In this document: positions 1-4,523 of the stretch, piece by piece
Position numbering within the stretch: position 1 is the stretch's first letter
Layout of the letters: each line of letters begins with the position of its first letter
Origin: Clostridiales bacterium
GTDB lineage: Bacteria > Bacillota > Clostridia > Lachnospirales > WQUN01
Assembly (NCBI GenBank): GCA_031273705.1
Contig: JAISRJ010000128.1
Coordinates: 1-5,231 of the forward strand
Direction: 5' to 3'
DNA: 5,231 nucleotides
Notes under the pieces: model-generated
The model's input: only the letters and a program-made list of their open reading frames with translations
What the model was told of the DNA's origin: nothing
The model's database searches: none
Position numbers and translations under genes: made by a program

Positions 1-187
1 CCTGATCTTTCGGCGAATCACTATTTGCCAACACATGAAATCTAATTACATCGTCGGCAATCGCGGATTGTGTCCGAGTCGCGTAAACCTTTGTAGAAAA
101 AACCACAACCGTCGTAAATATTAATCCACAAATTATAGATAATCCCAAAATCCGAAACTCTTTTAGAATAAAGCTCTTTTTTAACAT
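1..187 (-). CDS. spoIIR: Stage II sporulation protein R (SpoIIR), N-terminal part, truncated by window edge
   Basis: Reading leftwards from ATG at 187, 62 codons are open to the window edge. The protein starts MLKKSFILKEF, followed by a hydrophobic stretch at about residues 13-31 (ILGLSIICGLIFTTVVVFS) that looks like a signal peptide or membrane anchor. It then runs into DDVIRFHVLANSDSPKDQ (about residues 45-62), which closely matches the characteristic N-terminal block of the SpoIIR family (…IRFHVLANSDS.EDQ…). Known of the family: SpoIIR is made in the forespore under sigma-F, is secreted into the intermembrane space, and triggers SpoIIGA to process pro-sigma-E in the mother cell. The start is supported by AGGGGG at 193-198, five bases upstream of the ATG. 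That site is buried in a hairpin (194-211). The gene follows the SEDS gene on the same strand after a 91-base gap. I found no convincing sigma-F promoter in the gap. The identification rests on about one quarter of the expected protein, but the motif is distinctive. Confidence 0.88.
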   Translation of the reverse strand, partial: MLKKSFILKEFRILGLSIICGLIFTTVVVFSTKVYATRTQSAIADDVIRFHVLANSDSPKDQ

Positions 188-193
188 AAAAAC

Positions 194-211
194 CCCCTGT
201 AATCTCAGGGG
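194..211 (-). terminator. GC-rich hairpin followed by T5, overlapping the spoIIR ribosome binding site
   Basis: The arms 194-199 and 206-211 (CCCCTG/CAGGGG) pair perfectly over 6 bp with a 6-base loop. Read on the minus strand, the stem is followed directly by GTTTTT (193-188), the form of an intrinsic terminator. The 3' arm holds the G-run that must serve as the spoIIR Shine-Dalgarno, and the ATG lies only a few bases further on. The hairpin could therefore stop transcripts coming from the SEDS gene, or block translation of spoIIR, or both. The structure is seen; the function is inferred. Confidence 0.55.
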
Positions 212-254
212 ATGACTATATGTTGTAAAACTGCCATATTTTTCAGTCACGCCC

Positions 255-283
255 TGTAATTTCTATTATTAACAGAAATTACA
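255..283 (-). other. 10-bp stem-loop spanning the stop codon of the SEDS gene
   Basis: The arms 255-264 (TGTAATTTCT) and 274-283 (AGAAATTACA) are perfect reverse complements around a 9-base loop. The TAA stop of the SEDS gene (281-279) lies inside the arm. The stem is AT-rich and has no T-run after it on the minus strand, so it is not a typical terminator. It may be an mRNA 3'-end stabilising structure or part of the leader arrangement in front of spoIIR. Confidence 0.5.
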
Positions 284-1658
284 AGATATATTCAGGGGGT
301 ACAGTTTTTGCCGTTTTTGAATATATATCGTCCTCTTTCTCTTTCTGATTATCCCTCATAACACTCTGTAAAATCCCTATCATGACAATACACACCACAA
401 TAGAGCTTCCGCCCGCGCTAACGAACGGCAAAGTCACTCCCGTAAGAGGAATAAATTTTATTACGCCTCCGAGTATAAGAAAGGTCTGAAAAGTCAGAAT
501 ACTTGTAAATCCAGCTGTCAAAAACATGTTATGTAATTTTAAACTGCGCAGCGCGATGTTCACTCCGCGATAAAAAATCATAACATATATACCCATCAGC
601 AATAACCCAAACAGTCCGCCGAATTCTTCGCAGATAGCCGCGAAAATAAAATCGCTGGTTACAACCGGCACATATCTTGGCACACCCAAGGTTAAGCCGC
701 TCCCGAAGATTCCCCAGGTGTTAATGGCAAACAGCGATTGTAAGATTTGTAATCCGCTGTTAAATGGGTCATTCCAAGGGTTCTGCCATATGCTGATGCG
801 AGTATGAACATGGCTGAACATTTTCGACGCCAGCCACGCTCCGCAACTCGCGAAGCCCATTCCCGTAAAGAACAGCCATGCGCGTCCTGTCCATATATAC
901 ATAAGCGACATGTAAGTCATGAAAAAAATTAACGCTCCGCCCAAATCCCGCTGTATCACCAAAACTAAGATGATTACACTTGTGAAGAAAGCCGACAAGA
1001 GCAACTGAGGAATAGATCGTTTCTTGGTGAACGCCGCGGCAAGGTAAAAAATAAAAAAGAACTTAACGATTTCGGAAGGTTGAAACTGCACATTTTTTAT
1101 AACTATCCAATTAAGAGATCCTCCCGATCGATTGCCGATAAAAAAAGGTAAGCTTAACAGCGCGAGACTTATTATCAGATAAACAAAATCCGGTGGTTTG
1201 AATTTATTTGTCAGCGTGAAACTCATCGGCACCAGCAGAGAGACTGAAAACCCAATTACCGCAAATAATAATTGTCGTTCGGCGACGTCAGGCTCTAACC
1301 TGTACAGCGTTACAAAGCTAATATCCATCAGCAGGAACACGCCGTTCCATAACAGCAGACAGCTTTTACGATATACCAGCGAGGTTAGCATCATCGCGCC
1401 GATCAAAAATATTAAAACCGCCCCGCCCATTATCAGAACAGTTTTATTAAACAAAAACGTTCCGGGCTGATACGCTAAAATAAAAAATGCCGTCAGGTGA
1501 AATAAAATAATGGTAATTCTCTGCTTAGAAGATGAAGCCCGGCGATTAAGGCTTCTTATTTCGCGCTCGTCTAAAAGATATGTTACGCCCTGCCAGAGAA
1601 AATAGCCTAAGTAAAACACAAACGCGTATCTGAATATCATGATGACCAGTTTTGACAA
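279..1658 (-). CDS. FtsW/RodA/SpoVE (SEDS) family peptidoglycan glycosyltransferase
   Basis: This is a 459-residue polytopic membrane protein of the SEDS family, which polymerises lipid II into glycan strands in the membrane together with a class B PBP. Family signatures are clear: NWI at 183-185, QPSEIVK at 193-199, RDLGGAL at 237-243, and WQNPWNDPF at 291-299 with the expected catalytic Asp at 297, followed by QILQSLFAI at 304-312. TSDFIFAAICEEFG at 334-347 and the C-terminal VIKFIPLTGVTLPFVSAGGSS (399-419) are also canonical. It is longer than a typical FtsW or RodA (about 390-410 residues). The first ~110 residues hold extra hydrophobic segments (about 8-29, 48-67, 73-95) and a basic loop at 32-47. 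The TTG start at 1658 is preferred because AAGGCGG (1666-1672) lies 7 bases upstream; the next ATG (1640) has no site. It sits 61 bases after zapA, which favours a role in division or sporulation, but FtsW, RodA and SpoVE cannot be told apart from this sequence, so no symbol is given. Confidence 0.95.
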   Translation of the reverse strand: MSKLVIMIFRYAFVFYLGYFLWQGVTYLLDEREIRSLNRRASSSKQRITIILFHLTAFFILAYQPGTFLFNKTVLIMGGAVLIFLIGAMMLTSLVYRKSCLLLWNGVFLLMDISFVTLYRLEPDVAERQLLFAVIGFSVSLLVPMSFTLTNKFKPPDFVYLIISLALLSLPFFIGNRSGGSLNWIVIKNVQFQPSEIVKFFFIFYLAAAFTKKRSIPQLLLSAFFTSVIILVLVIQRDLGGALIFFMTYMSLMYIWTGRAWLFFTGMGFASCGAWLASKMFSHVHTRISIWQNPWNDPFNSGLQILQSLFAINTWGIFGSGLTLGVPRYVPVVTSDFIFAAICEEFGGLFGLLLMGIYVMIFYRGVNIALRSLKLHNMFLTAGFTSILTFQTFLILGGVIKFIPLTGVTLPFVSAGGSSIVVCIVMIGILQSVMRDNQKEKEDDIYSKTAKTVPPEYIL

Positions 1659-1719
1659 AGCACCACCGCCTTTTATTTCGAGAGCAGTTCCTCGAGAGAA
1701 GTTTCCTAAAATGTAGTCC

Positions 1720-2187
1720 CTAGGATATATATACGCCTTTTATAGCGGGTTTGTCAAATGCCTCTATATATTCACGCAATTCATTTTTCGCCTGATCCAT
1801 TCCTGATTTATATTCGTCCGCTTCGAGCTTAGCCTGCTCCAATTTTTCCTTATAGCTGTTCATATCGTTCCAAGTTTGCTCCAACGCAAGCCACAGTTCA
1901 TCTACCAAAGCGCGGAGCCGATCGGTTTCTTTCTGATTCTGCTCTTTTTCCTGTTCAAAAGCATTGCTTTTCGCGCGTTCTTTATACAGTTGGTCGGCTA
2001 TAAGCACAGCGGTAGATAAGCTTAGAACATTTGGATGAAAATTGGCGCGCGCGCCGAGCGGCGCTATCTCGCTCATACGGCTTTCTATGTAATCAGCAAG
2101 TTCTCTGATGTATGATTCCTCCTCGTCAGAAACCAGCGTAATAGTCTCATTACCGATTGACACTCGTATTTGTCTGACTTCGCCCAC
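1720..2187 (-). CDS. zapA: Cell division protein ZapA, long coiled-coil form
   Basis: This 155-residue cytoplasmic protein begins with the ZapA fold: RQIRVSIGNETITLVSDEEESYIRELADYIESRM is split here as RQIRVSIGNETITL (5-18) and SYIRELADYIESRM (25-38). Next comes the helix with LSLSTAVLIADQLYKE (about 55-70). From about residue 70 to 148 it is a charged heptad-like helix rich in Glu, Lys and Gln, which should form a coiled coil. Known of the family: ZapA dimerises/tetramerises through this helix and cross-links FtsZ filaments at the division ring. Many ZapA proteins are about 85-110 residues, so this one has an extended tail. The GTG start at 2187 is chosen because AAGGGG (2195-2200) is 7 bases upstream and the product begins at the conserved strand. 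It is the first gene after the promoter at 2301-2329 and is probably cotranscribed with the SEDS gene. Confidence 0.9.
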   Translation of the reverse strand: MGEVRQIRVSIGNETITLVSDEEESYIRELADYIESRMSEIAPLGARANFHPNVLSLSTAVLIADQLYKERAKSNAFEQEKEQNQKETDRLRALVDELWLALEQTWNDMNSYKEKLEQAKLEADEYKSGMDQAKNELREYIEAFDKPAIKGVYIS

Positions 2188-2225
2188 AAAAATTCCCCTT
2201 CCTATCCATACACGAAATTACTCGC

Positions 2226-2259
2226 ATTTTGCGTTAAGATTTGTCACGATCCGCAAAAT
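2226..2259 (-). other. Hairpin in the zapA 5' untranslated leader
   Basis: The arms 2226-2233 (ATTTTGCG) and 2252-2259 (CGCAAAAT) pair perfectly over 8 bp with an 18-base loop. It lies within the roughly 107-base leader expected between the predicted start site near 2294 and the GTG at 2187. It does not resemble a riboswitch I know. Function is unknown. Confidence 0.35.
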
Positions 2260-2282
2260 TTCTCTTTAAAGGTTTATCGTTC

Positions 2283-2294
2283 CATCAATTGATG
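2283..2294. promoter_or_regulatory. 12-bp perfect palindrome at the predicted zapA transcription start
   Basis: CATCAATTGATG is fully self-complementary. It covers roughly +1 to +12 of the transcript predicted from the promoter at 2301-2329, where a bound regulator could interfere with initiation. A 12-base palindrome in AT-rich DNA can also arise by chance, so this is a weak operator candidate. Confidence 0.25.
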
Positions 2295-2300
2295 CTTTAT

Positions 2301-2329
2301 ATCATACACGATAATTTGCAAAAAGACAA
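2301..2329 (-). promoter_or_regulatory. Sigma-A-type promoter of zapA
   Basis: On the minus strand, TTGTCT (2329-2324) is followed by exactly 17 bases and then TATGAT (2306-2301). The -35 matches 4 of 6 and the -10 matches 5 of 6 consensus bases. The start site should fall near 2294, giving a leader of about 107 bases before zapA. No other good promoter appears between here and the SEDS gene, so this one probably drives zapA and the SEDS gene together. Confidence 0.65.
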
Positions 2330-2455
2330 ATATTTTTATCGCACTCCAGAGAAGAGAAAACGGCAGTAGCGTTGATTTAGACCAAGCGAAAGCGGAGAGT
2401 AGGTAAGAGTGGATTTATCTGAATGACATTGCTGTGGAGAACGCTTCTTAATAAC
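2330..2455. other. Gene-free stretch of unknown function
   Basis: This segment lies between the zapA promoter and the palindromic terminator at 2456-2509. The plus strand is strongly purine-rich from about 2347 to 2410, and the segment is about 45 percent G+C (2341-2450). Only very short open frames cross it: a plus-strand frame ends with TAA at 2401-2403, and a minus-strand frame ends with TAA at 2338-2336. Neither has a credible start with a ribosome binding site. AGCGTT near 2379 and AACGCT near 2441 could pair, but I find no compact RNA fold. It could be a decayed gene end, a repeat copy or an unrecognised small RNA ending at the palindrome. Confidence 0.3.
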
Positions 2456-2509
2456 TATACAACTAAAAATTACCACCCGATTTAGCGGGCGGTAATTTTT
2501 AGTTGTATA
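2456..2509. terminator. 54-base near-perfect palindrome, bidirectional intrinsic terminator
   Basis: Bases 2456-2479 pair with 2486-2509 over 24 positions with one mismatch (2475/2490), closing a 6-base loop (2480-2485). The inner half is GC-rich (CCACCCG/CGGGCGG), and the outer half pairs an A-run with a T-run (TAATTTTTAG). On either strand it therefore reads as a GC stem followed by a U-rich tract. It starts 19 bases beyond the stop of the peptidase gene, so it should end that minus-strand transcript. It would also stop anything coming from the left on the plus strand, although no plus-strand gene is visible there. Confidence 0.85.
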
Positions 2510-2527
2510 AGATTCGGCTTTGATTGT

Positions 2528-3313
2528 CTATTTCTGTTGCTCGTAAGTGATATTCACATCCTTAAACCAGTTAGTAAATTCGGAGCCGCTTGTAATTTTT
2601 CCGTTAGACACACCGCCTTCACGCATACCCACTCCATGCCCAAGCATTTCAATGAACAGCCCTTCACCGCAATAAATACCAACATGACCTTTCTTGTATA
2701 AAATTACACCGGGTATGTCCGGCATTGTAGACAACACGCCCTTTTCTTCCGCTCTGTTGTATGCCAAGGCTGTATTTACATCGTAGGTTTTATTGTAAAT
2801 TAAGGTTTCGTTTTTATCTGTAAATAAATAGCCTTTAACAAGTCCAAAGCAATCCGATAAACGCGTATTATCCATTACGGCTCCCATCATATACTCACGC
2901 CATATGGTATTTACTATGGGGTATTGCCGGACCAGAGATTCAACTACTCCGTCTGTAGCTTTCTGCCCATAGCCACCCCAAGCGTATCGCCATTTCTCGG
3001 AGAGCGCTTTATTGACGTATTCAACAAGACCCGTATTACTTTTTATTAATTCAAAATTTATTTCTTCTTTTACCAAAACCTCCGCGGAATTTTGATCGCG
3101 ATTTGTCGCCATACTTGTTATTATCAAGTCTGAATTAAAATCGTTTTTCCATATAAAATTAGTCTTAAACAGCAATAATAATGCTAACGCTCCGATGGCA
3201 ATCGATAAATATGGCATATATTTACTGCTTAGGATTATATCAAACTTTTGAAACAGCCCTGTCATAGGCCCGCTTACTCCTATGGGTACAGCAATCGACA
3301 CCTGTTCGCTCAT
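2528..3313 (-). CDS. Membrane-anchored NlpC/P60-like (C40-type) cysteine peptidase
   Basis: This 261-residue protein has one hydrophobic segment (about 33-49, MPYLSIAIGALALLLLF) after a short N-terminal tail, with no typical signal peptide. From about residue 95 it resembles the NlpC/P60-like cell-wall peptidases found in clostridial phages and mobile elements. It has YVNKALSEKWRYAWGGYGQ (99-117), then DCFGLVKGYL (154-163) with the likely nucleophile Cys155, and then KGHVGIYCGEG (208-218) with the likely base His210. FIEMLGHG (220-227) may supply the third polar residue (Glu222 or His226). Family members cut peptide bonds in peptidoglycan stems; here the domain would have to face outward. The ATG at 3313 has an excellent site (AAGGAGG, 3320-3326) 6 bases upstream. 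It is divergent from an XRE repressor and probably regulated by it. It could be a phage lysin remnant, a conjugation-type wall hydrolase or a host autolysin; substrate is not determined by sequence. Confidence 0.75.
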   Translation of the reverse strand: MSEQVSIAVPIGVSGPMTGLFQKFDIILSSKYMPYLSIAIGALALLLLFKTNFIWKNDFNSDLIITSMATNRDQNSAEVLVKEEINFELIKSNTGLVEYVNKALSEKWRYAWGGYGQKATDGVVESLVRQYPIVNTIWREYMMGAVMDNTRLSDCFGLVKGYLFTDKNETLIYNKTYDVNTALAYNRAEEKGVLSTMPDIPGVILYKKGHVGIYCGEGLFIEMLGHGVGMREGGVSNGKITSGSEFTNWFKDVNITYEQQK

Positions 3314-3323
3314 GCTAAACCTC

Positions 3324-3352
3324 CTTATCCTGTAGTCACTTATCCTGTAGTC
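3324..3352. repeat. Tandem duplication of a 14-base unit (15-base period)
   Basis: CTTATCCTGTAGTC occurs at 3324-3337 and again at 3339-3352, separated by one base. The repeat abuts the ribosome binding site of the peptidase gene on the minus strand, so part of the sequence just before AAGGAGG has been duplicated. It is probably a recent replication-slippage event. Confidence 0.8.
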
Positions 3353-3364
3353 GTAATATAATTC

Positions 3365-3393
3365 TTGACCCCGCTCCCCCAGCGGTTTATAAT
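3365..3393 (+). promoter_or_regulatory. Strong sigma-A-type promoter for the XRE regulator, with an inverted repeat in its spacer
   Basis: TTGACC (3365-3370) and a perfect TATAAT (3388-3393) are separated by exactly 17 bases. The spacer holds CCGCT (3371-3375) and AGCGG (3381-3385) as an inverted repeat around five Cs, an unusual GC-rich patch in AT-rich DNA and a possible operator. On the opposite strand the same repeat would form a hairpin in the leader of the peptidase mRNA. The predicted start site is near 3400, giving a leader of about 120 bases before the regulator's start. Confidence 0.7.
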
Positions 3394-3409
3394 GATTAAA
3401 GATTAGTAA

Positions 3410-3438
3410 ATTATGGTATAGCTACATTATATTCTCAA
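3410..3438 (-). promoter_or_regulatory. Predicted promoter of the NlpC/P60-like peptidase gene
   Basis: On the minus strand, TTGAGA (3438-3433) is followed by 17 bases and CATAAT (3415-3410); each hexamer misses consensus by one or two bases. The predicted start is near 3403, leaving a leader of about 90 bases before the ATG at 3313. Its -35 lies inside the left half of the dyad at 3432-3475, so a protein bound there would block it. It faces the plus-strand promoter at 3365-3393. Confidence 0.55.
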
Positions 3439-3475
3439 TCTAGTAAATGGCTATTTCTTTTCACTGGATTGAGAA
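3432..3475. promoter_or_regulatory. Long dyad, candidate operator of the XRE repressor
   Basis: TTCTCAATCTAGT (3432-3444) and ACTGGATTGAGAA (3463-3475) are reverse complements at 12 of 13 positions, with a T·G pair at 3441/3466. The half-site centres are 31 bases apart, about three helical turns, which would place two bound dimers on one face of the DNA. The left half covers the -35 of the peptidase promoter, and the whole dyad lies in the leader of the regulator mRNA. The symmetry is seen; binding by the adjacent regulator is inferred. Confidence 0.5.
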
Positions 3476-3521
3476 AAAACATTTTAAAAACGTTTGAATT
3501 ATTTTGCGAAGGGTGCGATGG

Positions 3522-3923
3522 GTGATAACATTGGATAAAAAGCGTTATGCCAATGCAATTGCAAAGCGAATAAAAGCACTAGCATTAGATCGCCAAATAT
3601 CCGTCAGCCGTGTGCTACAACAATGTGGATTACCTGTAAATTTTATAAATAACATGAGTGGGGAACGGGGTTCTATTCCTGCCGCAAATTCGCTTATACC
3701 CATCGCCGATTATTTTGATGTGTCGGTTGACTACTTGTTAGGTCGAGAAACAAGAAAAGATCCCGTTAAAAGCGAGATCTTAGAGACTGTCGAACATGAA
3801 TTAAAAGGTCTTGGGGTTGCGGATGCAGATATAAGCCCGGAAGATAGGCGAGTTTTGATCGACTGCATTATGACGCACATCGAAACTCAATTTGCCTTGT
3901 ATAAACAACTGAAAAATCAGTAG
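3522..3923 (+). CDS. XRE/Cro-CI-type helix-turn-helix transcriptional regulator
   Basis: Residues about 11-75 of this 133-residue protein form a Cro/CI-type DNA-binding domain. The first helix has AIAKRIKALALDRQ (12-25), the turn region has SVSRVLQQCGLPVNFINNM (27-45), and it ends with the typical SLIPIADYFDVSVDYLLGRE (57-76). The remaining residues (80-133) are helical and charged, and carry no peptidase or ligand domain that I recognise; they may mediate dimerisation. The GTG at 3522 is chosen because AAGGG (3509-3513) lies 8 bases upstream. The frame is open further, to a TTG at 3504 that has no site, and a TTG at 3531 is also possible. It is divergent from the NlpC/P60-like gene with a shared control region holding a large dyad, as in phage or element repressors. 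I see no clear terminator between it and rpmG. Family assignment is firm; target and start are inferred. Confidence 0.85.
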   Translation: MITLDKKRYANAIAKRIKALALDRQISVSRVLQQCGLPVNFINNMSGERGSIPAANSLIPIADYFDVSVDYLLGRETRKDPVKSEILETVEHELKGLGVADADISPEDRRVLIDCIMTHIETQFALYKQLKNQ

Positions 3924-3972
3924 CTTTATTTCCTTATTTAAACGAATGTTAGTTTTTGTATTAATCTTTTGT

Positions 3973-4000
3973 TGACAGGAGCGCGGAATTATGTTATTAT
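3973..4000 (+). promoter_or_regulatory. Near-consensus promoter of the rpmG-secE-nusG-rplK operon
   Basis: A perfect TTGACA (3973-3978 counting from the first T at 3972-3973) is followed by about 17 bases and TATTAT (3995-4000), one base off consensus. Transcription should begin near 4007, leaving a leader of about 94 bases before rpmG. Such a strong promoter fits ribosomal protein and NusG expression. Confidence 0.8.
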
Positions 4001-4017
4001 TGCCGCAATAAATATTT

Positions 4018-4059
4018 GACAGCTACTGTCTTTTTTTTATGTCCGGATTTTTTCTGGAC
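4018..4059 (+). promoter_or_regulatory. Two adjacent hairpins in the operon leader, the first followed by T8
   Basis: GACAG (4018-4022) and CTGTC (4026-4030) form a 5-bp stem with a 3-base loop, followed by eight Ts (4031-4038), a minimal terminator shape just after the predicted start. GTCCGG (4041-4046) and CTGGAC (4054-4059) form a second 6-bp stem with one G·T pair and a T-rich loop. TGTC at 4040-4043 could alternatively pair with GACA at 4018-4021, making the two folds mutually exclusive. This is compatible with an attenuator, but the stems are short. Confidence 0.35.
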
Positions 4060-4100
4060 TTTATAACTCTTGATTTTAACTCTGATAGAGAGGGTGCTTT

Positions 4101-4250
4101 ATGAGAACGAAAATTACGTTGGCCTGCACAGAGTGCAAACAGCGCAATTACAACACTACCAAAGACAAAAAAGCCCATCCCGACCGTATGGAGCTTAAAA
4201 AATTTTGCCGTTTTTGCAATCGGCATACACCTCACCGTGAGACACGGTAA
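4101..4250 (+). CDS. rpmG: 50S ribosomal protein L33 (zinc-binding form)
   Basis: This is a 49-residue protein of the normal length for L33. It begins MRTKITLACTEC and has CxxC pairs at Cys9/Cys12 and Cys36/Cys39, the zinc-ribbon version of the protein, as opposed to the Cys-free paralogue that some Bacillota use under zinc starvation. YNTTKDKKAHPDRMELKKFC lies between the pairs and is typical. L33 sits near the exit-site side of the large ribosomal subunit. GAGAGGG (4088-4094) lies about six bases before the ATG. The stop codon TAA at 4248-4250 overlaps the start of the secE ribosome binding site, which couples the two genes. It is first in the operon behind the promoter near 3973-4000, and its position directly before secE and nusG is the usual bacterial order. 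Confidence 0.97.
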   Translation: MRTKITLACTECKQRNYNTTKDKKAHPDRMELKKFCRFCNRHTPHRETR

Positions 4251-4261
4251 AGGAGTTCAAT

Positions 4262-4522
4262 ATGGCGGATGAAAAGAAAAAAAACAAAGCTCAATCCGAA
4301 AGTTTAACGTCGAAAATTAAAAACTGGTTCCATGCTAGGTATGTCGAGTATTTTTCCGAATTTAAGAAAATTGTTTGGCCGTCCCGCGATAATTTACTTA
4401 AGCAAACCGTGACGGTTATAGTTATTTCCCTTATCTTCGGGGCATACATCGCCTTGCTAGACGGTGCGTTCGGGTTTGGTCTAACGCTCTTTTCCCAGTT
4501 TGCGGCTACATTGGGAGGCTGA
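4262..4522 (+). CDS. secE: Preprotein translocase subunit SecE
   Basis: This 86-residue protein is the short, single-span SecE typical of Gram-positive bacteria. A lysine-rich N-terminal tail (1-25) leads to the amphipathic helix with EFKKIVWPSRDNLLKQT (33-49), the hallmark motif of the family. A transmembrane helix follows at about 49-67, and the C-terminus ends in FGFGLTLF (70-77). SecE clamps SecY in the membrane translocon through which unfolded proteins are exported. AAAGGAG (4249-4255) is 6 bases before the ATG and overlaps the rpmG stop. The gene ends one base before the nusG start, so secE and nusG are very likely translationally coupled. Confidence 0.97.
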   Translation: MADEKKKNKAQSESLTSKIKNWFHARYVEYFSEFKKIVWPSRDNLLKQTVTVIVISLIFGAYIALLDGAFGFGLTLFSQFAATLGG

Positions 4523-4523
4523 A

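Noticed and set aside
188..278. Sigma-F promoter for spoIIR
   Set aside because: I looked for a GYATA-type -35 with a GG-rich -10 at 15-16 bases and found no acceptable match; TATAGT near 219 lacks a good -35.
1198..1470. Plus-strand open frame of 90 codons
   Set aside because: It is antisense to the SEDS gene, has no recognisable protein motif and no ribosome binding site; it is a by-product of the real frame.
1678..1695. Small inverted repeat TCGAG/CTCGA between zapA and the SEDS gene
   Set aside because: Only 5 bp with no T-run after it; too weak to call a terminator or operator.
2336..2527. In-frame continuation of the peptidase gene after its TAG stop, 63 codons to a TAA
   Set aside because: The extension crosses the palindromic terminator and has no protein-like character; an open run of this length can arise by chance, so stop-codon read-through is not supported.
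3469..3500. Second plus-strand promoter using TTGAGA in the right half of the dyad
   Set aside because: No acceptable -10 hexamer lies at 16-18 bases; the promoter at 3365-3393 is far better.
3924..3972. Terminator after the XRE regulator
   Set aside because: The stretch is AT-rich with a T-run near 3954, but no GC stem precedes it.
4016..4042. Second TTGACA (4016-4021) as another operon promoter
   Set aside because: The only -10-like hexamer, TTATGT, is 15 bases away and poor; the T-run and hairpin explain the sequence better.
4023..4235. Minus-strand open frame of 70 codons
   Set aside because: It lies opposite the operon leader and rpmG, whose L33 identity is certain; the product matches nothing.
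4500..4523. Possible upstream TTG start for nusG
   Set aside because: It would add eight residues encoded inside secE and has no Shine-Dalgarno; the ATG at 4524 has GGGAGG at the right distance.
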